Assembly (NCBI GenBank): GCA_022457155.1
Contig: JAJGOT010000214.1
Coordinates: 512,001 to 576,000, forward strand
DNA length: 64,000 nt
Origin: Cladopsammia gracilis
Lineage: Eukaryota > Cnidaria > Anthozoa > Scleractinia > Dendrophylliidae
Direction: 5' to 3'
Positions within the stretch are counted from its first letter, which is position 1, and each line of letters begins with the position of its first letter. Below, one piece after another: positions 55,778 through 64,000 of the stretch. Under the pieces are notes generated by a model. That model was not told the origin of the DNA and made no database searches. It worked only from the letters and a program-made list of their open reading frames with translations. A program made the position numbers and the translations under genes.

Positions 55778-56151
55778 ATTTGAGCAAAGAGCAGATCCTG
55801 CTTGAGCAGCAACTTACCCTGGCCGCAGACAAGCAACCAGAAGATGGCAGCACCATACGAGAGAACAATGTTGCTTCACGTGACATGCAAATCTTCATAA
55901 AGATGATGGATGGAACAAAAGAAGCGTTAACCGTAAAAGCAAAAGATTTAATTCTAGATGTAAAGAAGAAAGTTCAACAGTTGAACGAGTGTCCACCTGA
56001 CCGACAACGTCTGGTATTCGCTGGAAAGAAACTGGAAGACGACCACACGCTGAGAGACTACAATGTCCAGAGTGGGTCAACTCTAAGCTTAGTACTTCGT
56101 TTAGTCTTCTCTTGGAAGACGCCAGCTGAAACGATTCTCAAGAACGTCTAA
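55778..56151 (+). CDS. Ubiquitin-like terminal exon
   Basis: Acceptor TTATTTTGCTAG, phase 1, then [20 protein letters not shown] and a ubiquitin-like domain starting at the Met of 55885: [40 protein letters not shown], and STLSLVLRL. Positions matching ubiquitin include the QRLxFAGKxLED block and the final LVLRL. The C-terminal GlyGly is replaced by VFSWK... and the frame ends at TAA 56149-56151, so it is a non-conjugated, built-in domain. With exons 38301, 44500, 47958 and 53430 the total is 3120 nt, exactly 1039 codons plus stop. Confidence 0.8.
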
Positions 56152-56193
56152 CCGGCTAATTTCATTAAGAACTGAACATGAAGGCAAATGTTT

Positions 56194-58185
56194 ACAGCGC
56201 GGCGCCCAAAAGTGTGACCACTTTTAATTAATTCGCATTCTTTCGTGCAATTATCCAATCAAATGAGAGCACTTTTAATTTATGCGCATTCTTTCGTGCA
56301 ATAGCCAATAAGAATTCAGAAGCCGAAGAACACTGAACCAAAACTCAAATGTACAAGCGATGATGCGGGGACGTAAAAGACATCTGTTTCAAGAATGCTT
56401 CGGGGCCTTACCTTCAACGATCTTTCAAGTCAAGTTTTCCGTTTCTAACTTTGAAATTCTACGCTAGACTAAATTTGTAACTCCAAAATGTCTCACAAAA
56501 TGGGAATTGTTGCGGGAAAATCGTGCGCTTCGACATCCGCTCACCGCGATTTTCATGCCACTGCTCAGATCAGATAGTCGACGATAAAGCTGAATAAAGT
56601 AAGTCCTACAGCCGATATAACGATGTCTTTGCTTATTTCCACATGGAAGTTATATTATGGGGCTTTTGTTTATATTTTTACGGCCGTTTATAGAACTGAC
56701 AAATTGAGCGTGCTGACACATGCGGGTCACACCGCAGCGACTACAAATTGTCGCTCAATCCCTGAACAAAATCCCTAAACGAAATACAAACCTTAGGGAT
56801 GGACCATTAGAAAAGTGATGGGGGGGGGGGGGGGGGGGGTGGGAACTTTGGGAGAGGCAAGAAATTTTTTTTTGTCCACCTAAGGTGGAAATCTTTTTTT
56901 TTTTTTTCACTCGATGGCTGGAATATTTTTTTTTTTAATACTTTATTTTTAAATTTTCCTTGGGCAGATTTTTTTTTTTTTGCAATAATGCGTGGGGATA
57001 TTTTTTTTTCTTAATAATTTACTGGGAAAAATTTTTTTTTTTTGCTTTTGCCCCACCCCCCCCCCCCCCCCCCATCACTTTTCTAATGGTCCATCCCTTA
57101 CCTCAGTGTACCCAGGCTAGTCGATATTCGGTGAGTTTCAGTGGTGGATAATTGTTACGTACAAACCTATTCGAACTCAGCACGAGCGAAATAACAAGTT
57201 CAGAGCATTTCCCGAAAATGTGATTCTGCTGATTCTACTGATTTGGCAATAGCTATAATTTGAAATCATCAAGTTTGCAGTTTTCAGAGGGCTTATAAAT
57301 TTTGTTTTTAGTCGTGACAGATAGCATTTGTAACTTCCGAACATGAAAAGATGATCTGTGCCCACGTCTGTGAAACCAGGCGAAGTATCTATTTATTTAT
57401 TTATTTATTTATATATTATAATCCGCAAAGCTGTTGGCATGAAAGCGGATATCAGGTGTGGATCGAGTTGTGTTTGTGCAAATGGGCATTTTGCAAAAAC
57501 TTCCTAGCTTGCTGCAACGGCATGGTCCTCAATGAAAGATGAAAAAAGTTTCTTTTTATTTGATGCAGCATTTGAAGAACATTGTTTTCGAATAGCGAAA
57601 CACCGAGTGTTATGAATCAGCTCTAATTCAGTGGTTGTATAAACTCCGTCGAGATCGCGCGGCGGTTTCGCGTTACTATACAGAAAAATAGCCACACATA
57701 CGGAACATAAATGGAACATGAATACATAATTACCTCAGGATTGTTTTGAATCACCAATGATACTTGTAGGAGAAATAAATATTTGCAATTATGTTCTTCT
57801 GGCCGTGGAAAATGCGTTCTTACAGCCGATTAATTTGAGACGTCGCCTGGCCGAACATTTACCGTTTACCACAGTAGGTAAGCCGATGTTGATTTGCCAA
57901 AATTTGACCTTGAACATTTTGCATTTCGGTGTTATTTTCGAGGCCAAAAATGCAAAGTTCAGCTGGAAAAGCGTCCAAAAATGGTATTCATGAGAGTAAT
58001 TTTGCCTTCGTAACATGTTGCCTTGACTTTGTTCTTGCGGTAGGCTACAACAATCTTCGCCTTCTGATTGGATAATCGGCACGAAAGAATGCGAATTAAT
58101 TAAAAATGCTCTCACATGATTGGATAAACGGCACGAAAGAATGCGAATAAATTAAAAGTGGTCACACTTTTGGGCGCCGCACTGT
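56194..58185. repeat. 2.0-kb mariner-type foldback element
   Basis: TA-flanked ends CAGCGCGGCGCCCAAAAGTG and CACTTTTGGGCGCCGCACTG, with arms of about 130 bp that contain GCATTCTTTCGTGC repeated. No transposase frame. AATAAA at 56591 inside the left part could serve the ZU5-ubiquitin-like transcript. Confidence 0.75.
56795..57098. repeat. Nested MITE with poly(G)/poly(C) inner borders
   Basis: AGGGATGGACCATTAGAAAAG...poly(G) at the left and poly(C)...CTTTTCTAATGGTCCATCCCT at the right, flanked by TTA on both sides. It lies inside the 56194-58185 element. Confidence 0.85.
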
Positions 58186-58238
58186 AAGACACCGAAGGTA
58201 TCCCACCACACCAACAACTTCCGTTTCTTTGCAAGCAG

Positions 58239-58423
58239 GCCACTCGAGGGTTTCGCACTTTGAAAGACTACTTCATCCAGACAAAGTAAACTCTGCCCTT
58301 GATTGCTGTGATGTTCGTGAAGATGCAGACTGGAAAGACGATCGTTTTACCTTTCTCCCTGAAGTGTTCTTAGAAGGAGTAAAACAGTTTATTCCGCACA
58401 AATTAGAAGGAACTTTAACCTGA
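58239..58423 (+). CDS. Possible alternative terminal exon
   Basis: After an acceptor-like TTTCTTTGCAAGCAG the frame enters in phase 1 and reads HSRVSHFERLLHPDKVNSAL...FLEGVKQFIPHKLEGTLT to a stop at 58421-58423. Phase 1 matches every junction of the ZU5 gene, so it could replace the ubiquitin-like exon in another isoform. No domain recognised. Confidence 0.35.
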
Positions 58424-59175
58424 CAAGCAGCATCTCGTGTTTGAAGGCAGGGAGCTATAAACAGTTGCACTCTGGAATATTAAAATGGAGCGGTTTTCAG
58501 TTGAGTGTCGGTCGAAAGTAATTTCGCGATTGCTTTGGTTTTTGTTTTTGTTTTAGATACTTTATTCAAACTCACTTAATGTACAAAATGTATAACCCCA
58601 ATGTTTTGCATTATTACGCTTTGTAATTAGGAGGGAGAGAATCTCCGGTCAGGAGAAAGCATTTAAGAGATGGCAAGTGTGCCTACAATTCTGAAGAATC
58701 CAGATCCTCTCTTTTCCTCAGAGTATCGCTGGCTCAATAAGAGGACATAAATTGTGTATCTACTAGTTTGCCGACGTTAGGGAGGGTTTTAAGGTTTTAA
58801 AAGATAGCTGCGTGTTTGGTCATTTTGGATGCTTTTACACAGCAGAACGTAGTAAGGAACAATGACAGTAGGAATAATATAGAGGGCCGTGAAGGGGTAA
58901 AATGGGACCTGGGATTAGCTTTATTTTGGACTGGGAAAATGGGATTTACTCACTGGGACTGGGATTTAGCCACTGGGAATGGGATGAACAATTATAAAAT
59001 GGGAATGGGATTTCTTTTCTTCAGCGGTCTTTGCTCCAATATTTTGAAATAGCAAAATAAAATTTCGTAGCAATAGACCTTGCACTCCTCAGTAGAGACA
59101 GTAGAGACCGTGAAATCAGTATTTTTCGCCTTCGCGGCCCGCGGTCTAGCTACCAGGCTTACACGGTTGCATAGT

Positions 59176-59274
59176 TAGAGGGTCGTGAAGGGGTAAAATG
59201 GGAACTGGGATTTGGGCCAAATTTAGGCTGGGAACTGGGATTTGGTACCCCCCTTCACGACCCTCAATATAGTC
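59176..59274. repeat. Short foldback, GAGGGTCGTGAAGGGG ends
   Basis: GAGGGTCGTGAAGGGG is mirrored by CCCCTTCACGACCCTC. A related left end and several GGGACTGGGATTT repeats lie at 58880-59000. Confidence 0.75.
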
Positions 59275-59760
59275 ATATCCATAGTTAAAATGCTTTTTTT
59301 ATACAAAAGAACTATTTTTCATTTAAAGAATTAAAAAAACGTGCTAATATTAATCTCTGATACAATGTTATTTCAAACGTAATGCATCTTAAATGTATAT
59401 TTCTGTATTTTACATTAAAAAATAGCAATCAAGACAGACAGACAGATAAATATGTTACCGTAGAATTCCGAAACTAACGCTCCCCTGTCCGTTATTTACA
59501 CTATAAATAAACGTTTATAGTGAAAATAATTGAAGGTATATTTACATATCTTAACATCTGAGTATTAATAAAAATATTTACCTTAAGTATATCCTGCATG
59601 CTTGCTGGTGCTGGTTGACACCTAAGGCCAGTTGACATACAATATTCAGTTACACCTAATTTTCTGTTCAAACTGGCGACTTACTCTTTATATGTTCGTT
59701 AGTTGTATGTTGTTCGCCTTTTAAATGTGTATTTTGTACTGGTAACCAGTGCCAACAATA

Positions 59761-60236
59761 CAGTAAAAACCCGCATACAAGAACACCCATTTTCGGGGTT
59801 CAGGCTGATTGGGTTCTTATATATCGGGTATTTTAGGTGAAATCAGCCTGAAAGTGTTCTTAAGTGTTCTTAATTTTTTACTTCTAAAAAAATGTAAGGG
59901 ATTTACTAACTATGATGAAATACATAACTCTGAGAGAAAATTAAACTTGAGACACACAACATTATTGCATTATTGCATTATTGCAAATACAGTTGTTGTA
60001 CATTTGCTATACACAGCAAGTGAAATTACTAGCATTTATACAGAGATCTTAGTGCAATACCACAGTAAAGCCACAGACACTGTTTTTTCTATTAAACTGA
60101 AAAGGGAAGAGTTTTTATATATAAGAACAATTTTCAATTTTCAGGCTGAATGTGTTCTTATATATATGCTCCTTTTTTATCAAATTTCAGCCTGGGTGTT
60201 CTTAATCCACATGTTCTTGTATGCGGGTCTTTACTG
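59761..60236. repeat. Tc1/mariner-type MITE
   Basis: TA target on both sides; ends CAGTAAAAACCCGCATACAA and TTGTATGCGGGTCTTTACTG. TTCTTATATA and TCAGCCTG motifs recur inside. The 193-codon frame 59809-60390 crosses its right end and is fortuitous. Confidence 0.85.
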
Positions 60237-60505
60237 TATGACACTCGGGCATAAAAAGGCAGAGCGAGCGAGGAGTGTAAGGGCCACACAAATAACAGAG
60301 TGGGTGCTGAATCTCAGTTTTCAGTTAGATTTTCAATCATTTCTTAGCTACCAGGTATACGATTTGATCAACTTTTTAGCTGTCAGTTAATTTTGATCTA
60401 AACTAAATACTCGCAAAGCACCGCGAACGAAACTGTTGCTGGTGTTCGTTGGATCTAGATGCAGTTAAAAAAAGGCGCGGCTTTCCTCAGCTGACAAACC
60501 CCATC

Positions 60506-60744
60506 CAGGCGTGCGTTTCTCGAAGCTCCCGAAGACTTTTCGGGCCCGAAAGCAATTTTTTAAATGTAGTTTCTAACGAAAGGCGTTAAAGTTTTTAGCC
60601 TACAAATCAGCTAAAGTTGTGTAGTAAACGCAACAAGTTATTGCTTAGTTTTCAAAATCAACAAAAACCGAATCTTTACATTCTCACGTAACACAGCTTT
60701 TCGGGTCCGAAAAGTTTTCGGGATTTTCGAGAAACGGGCGCCTG
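60506..60744. repeat. MITE with CAGGCG termini, copy 2
   Basis: CAGGCGTGCGTTTCTC and GAGAAACGGGCGCCTG; internal sequence matches 30008-30254 closely. Confidence 0.85.
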
Positions 60745-61668
60745 ACACCTCGTAAACCTCTTAGAAAGTCAGCTGATGAAACTTGCCCCAGGACTTTAAC
60801 TCTTCTCCGACTTCCATGTACCAATCTACTACACCGAAGTGAGTCGCCTGTAGTTAATTTGTTATTGTTTCTAGCAGCTGCGAATCAATCACTGGTCTAG
60901 CGCGGGAAACAGGGTGTCAGGGCGTCCTGGGAAGGAGGCAAAAACGAGACAAAATCAGCCTGATAACTTTTTGTCTTTAGTGGCCTTAGTATACATGTGA
61001 AATGCCACAAGTAAGCACTCGCACACGAGGGTAAACGAGTAGCCTGAGCGCACACATCTCTTATTTCCTTTGCTTCACGCGATGAAGCAACGAAATAGGA
61101 GACGTCTGTGCGCAGGCAAACGAGGCGAAAGTTAAGTCTTTCTGTTGTTTTCGCTTTACCACACTGCGTTAACTTTTTATTAAAGATAGATCTTGAACCT
61201 GAAATGACATAAAGGGTGAGCTTTTTTATGAAACTGGCGGCTCCATCTCATTGATCCTGAGCGCAGCATGCAAAACCTGTTCACGGACTTCTCATTATTG
61301 TCGTTCTTTCTGGGTTGTCTTTGAAGAAAAACTTCTGGCGATTCTCCGAGTGCACTTGTGAGCGCTGCGCGACCATACACTTGTCGATATATCCTCGGTC
61401 AGCTCACAAAGATCATCACATTGGACTTGATAGGCTACTGTAGAATATGGACATCCCGTAAGTGATACGAGAAGAGGTTGAGAGAGTCACAAACAGAGAT
61501 GAAACGAGCAAAACCCAGAGGCTTGGACCGTTGTCCCCTTCCCCTAGATACTGAAATCGACACATACCAAAAAAAAAAACTTTGCATGGATTTTTCCCGT
61601 CTTATCTGCCCTCCATCCCGATTACATGCCCCTGGGTTTCTGAGGGTATAACCATCCATAATGGTTAT
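60745..61668. other. Stretch without recognised feature
   Basis: No gene or repeat with clear ends seen. Confidence 0.3.
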
Positions 61669-61981
61669 AGTACCTTATCCCTTCCTCTGACGAATTAGCA
61701 TTAAGGTATGGGACAAGTTCTCCCTGTCGAGGGTATGACAAGGAACACGGAGTACTAATTTCGTCGGCGAAAGGGTGGGGGGGGGGGGGGGGGGGGGGAG
61801 GGCTGACTCTCTCCATGTACAATCTTTGCGAACTGACACCTTTGCATATATTATTCTACCTTATATAATGCCAATTACGTCATCGCGCGGGATAATGAAT
61901 ATTACATGAGTATGAAGAGTACCTTATCCCTTCCTCTGACGAATTAGCATTAAGGTATGGGACAAGTTCTCCCTGTCTCGG
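61669..61981 (+). repeat. Two copies of a 64-bp repeat around a poly(G) tract
   Basis: A segment beginning AGTACCTTATCCCTTCCTCT and ending ACAAGTTCTCCCTGTC occurs at 61669-61728 and 61918-61977, with a poly(G) run at about 61776-61798 between. Confidence 0.8.
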
Positions 61982-62660
61982 GCCCCCGTGGTGCCCCGTA
62001 TTCAACCTGTGCGAACATCTCCCCATAGTCCCAACACTCTCAATCCTCAACTCACCTCCCAAACCTAACTTCCCTCTAATCTCCAATCCAGATAAGTACA
62101 TCGACCACTTTACCGAAAATACATGCTTTCATAAACATCCGTTTGACACTCGACAAAACGATATCAACACCCGTCACCTCCTCTAGACCTGAGGCCGGGG
62201 TACCATCCTACCAAACCCATTGCATTCTTCTTGTTGCAGCCGATTGCTGCGCTTTGAGAGAGGAAAACATTCCCCCACATCAACGATCTCCTTCATATGG
62301 GACTAAATAAAGAAACAGAAAGAAAAAACGAGTGACCAACGGATGGAATGGGTGAAAATCCGCTTGATATCCCCCGACCCAGGCCTAGAGAAGTAGACTG
62401 CCACTGCCCGACAAGTCGAAGCAACAAGGGATGCCATCGTTGACAATCACTTGCGGAGCCATCTCTCAGGACCCAGAAATAGACATAAAACCATGGACCT
62501 TATGAACGAACTCCATGACACTTTTCAGACCTTCGCTTCCTACCTTTCTCCGTCCGGTAGCACAGGGAACCCACAGTGATCCGCAAATTGTATTCGTATT
62601 CGTTCCCCCCAGACACCTCATCGTAGGCGCCACATTTTAACCCTGAACACATGAGGGCAA
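61982..62660. other. Stretch without recognised feature
   Basis: More C-rich than its surroundings, but no gene or repeat structure is supported. Confidence 0.3.
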
Positions 62661-62689
62661 CATGAGGGCAACCAACTTTGTTCGTCGAA

Positions 62690-63290
62690 GGCCCACTAAG
62701 AAACCTCATATTTTAAATCTGAGTTCACAAAGATACCCAATTATGTCATCATTGGGCTCCCAAAAACCCAACATTTTAGCAGTGAACTCACAAAAACACT
62801 CAACTTACTTTGTCATTAGACTCATCAAGGACGCCTTAATCTCAACAGTGAGTTCCAAAGATACTCCACTACTTCTTCACTGGGCTCACAAAGACGCCCT
62901 TTATCTCAACAGTGAGTTCACAAAGATACTCAACTTACTTTGTCATTGGGCTCATAGAGAAATCCTGTATCTCAACAGTGAGTTCACAAAGATACTCACT
63001 AATTGCTTTGCCGTTGGGTTCACAAAGAAAACCTTTGTCTCAACAGTGAGTCCACAAAGATACTCACCTTACTTCTTCATTAGGCTCACAAAAAACCCTT
63101 TATCTCAACAGTGAGCACAAAGATACTCACTTAATTCTTCATTGTGCACATAAAGAAACCCTTTATCTCAACAGTGAGCGGTTCACAAAGATACTCACTT
63201 ACTTTGTCGTTGGGCTCACAAATAAACCCTTCATCTCAACAGTGAGTCCACAAGATACTTAGCGTAATTCGTCAATAACCTCACTAACAA
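62690..63290 (+). repeat. Minisatellite, ~65-70 bp unit, eight or nine copies
   Basis: Each unit carries CACAAAGATACTCA, TTACTT(C/T)GTCATTGGGCTC and CCTTTATCTCAACAGTGAG. Units vary in length. The 150-codon frame at 62662-63114 is an effect of the repeat. Confidence 0.9.
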
Positions 63291-63446
63291 CCCTTTGTTT
63301 CCCCTTGCGCTCGTAAAGACGCTCAACTCCTATACTAGCGCGTACAAAACCATCGCCCAGACACAAACATGAGACTAAAAACGTCACATCTCGCTTTCAA
63401 TCTTGGCCCGAGAATAATATACCGTTGATATTCAGCGAGCAAAAAT

Positions 63447-63946
63447 GGCCGTTTTCACACTAGAGAAGGACAAATCGTCTGGACGGACAAGTCGTCTCAG
63501 ACGGACAAGTCGTCTTAGTGTGAAAACGGGACGAACAAAATTTTGGATGTAAAAGTCGTCTGATTTTGTCCGTCGATTTGGCCGTCTATTAAGACGATTT
63601 TTCGAGGACGATTTGTTCGTCTAGACGGATAAGTCGTCCAAAGTCCGACTTAAATTCACTCCAGACGAACAAATGGTTGTATCTCGGTCCCAGTACTCGC
63701 TAAGGGGAATGGAACTAGTAAAGGGAGTGATGGTTTATGGGAAAATCAAAATGGCGGATAGAAAGCAAGGTAACCAAGCCTGTTAGTGCCAGGCCCCTTG
63801 CTTTCAAAATCGTCTGTTTGTTCGTTCAGATATGAATTTACGATGACCAACACAAGGTGAGTTGTCCGTCTATAATTCACATTCACAAATCGTCGGACGA
63901 CTTGTCCGTCCAGACGATTTGTCCGTCTTCTAGTGTGAAATGGGCC
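63447..63946. repeat. 500-bp foldback with GTCGTCT-rich interior
   Basis: GGCCGTTTTCACACTA is mirrored by TAGTGTGAAATGGGCC. Short GGACGGACAAGTCGTC-type motifs are repeated and inverted many times inside. Confidence 0.8.
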
Positions 63947-64000
63947 AATGTCTTGTCGCGACCGAATTTGGAATTCGCACGTGCAAAATTCCTACAAACA

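Noticed and set aside
59809..60390. 193-codon hydrophobic frame
   Set aside because: It starts inside a mariner-type MITE and runs over its end into unrelated sequence; no splice or domain support.
62662..63114. 150-codon frame
   Set aside because: Lies in a minisatellite; the periodic peptide reflects the DNA repeat.
62690..63290. CRISPR-like array
   Set aside because: Units of 65-70 bp vary throughout, have no constant repeat/variable spacer pattern, and the window is eukaryotic.

Overview
The window looks like a nuclear segment from a cnidarian, most likely an anthozoan such as a stony coral. This is inferred from an AT-rich background with small phase-consistent exons and long introns, and from the mixture of DIRS-like, Penelope-like, Polinton and L1/Tx1-type elements with many foldback MITEs. 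No ribosome-binding-site or operon structure is seen outside a virus-derived insert. I could not run searches; family names rest on motifs read in the translations.

Layout. 0.3-1.4 kb: a broken transposon-type gene with Ulp1-like and OTU-like protease parts, split by a SINE with a 14-bp target duplication. 1.7-2.36 kb: a LINE 3' end. 2.9-3.96 kb: a decayed Polinton DNA polymerase. 4.0-6.6 kb: a DIRS-like element (RT, RNase H, Dam-like methylase, tyrosine recombinase). 7.7-12.7 kb: a nearly complete LINE on the minus strand with 15-bp target duplications and an internal 398-bp tandem duplication. 15.4-31.6 kb: four small exons of one host gene (plus strand) spell a tail with an ITAM-like pair (YESI-x10-YEEI) followed by an SH3-ligand motif (PPPLPPK). 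Its introns contain a 1.1-kb repeat family, Penelope-like copies with hammerhead-type ribozymes, AT microsatellites, and a GC-rich 5.1-kb insert (about 24.9-30.0 kb).

That insert carries a compact, decayed block of virus genes, mostly on the minus strand: an A32/FtsK-type packaging ATPase, a phospholipase A2-like protein, and several small Arg/Lys-rich putative core or minor-capsid proteins. Start/stop overlaps and TATA-like boxes are visible. It resembles the morphogenesis block of polinton/adintovirus-like elements, but no major capsid, polymerase, integrase or protease gene is seen. Its right edge abuts a MITE and a truncated tRNA-His-like sequence.

38.3-56.2 kb: a second host gene whose five candidate exons are all joined in phase 1 and give one 1039-codon frame: a basic N-terminus, ZU5 and probably UPA, a coiled-coil-like exon, a large unrecognised region, and a C-terminal ubiquitin-like domain without a terminal GlyGly. 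A further phase-1 exon at 58.24 kb may be an alternative end. Its introns hold a LINE, a split minisatellite and many MITEs, several with TTAA targets. 59-64 kb holds only foldback elements and minisatellites.
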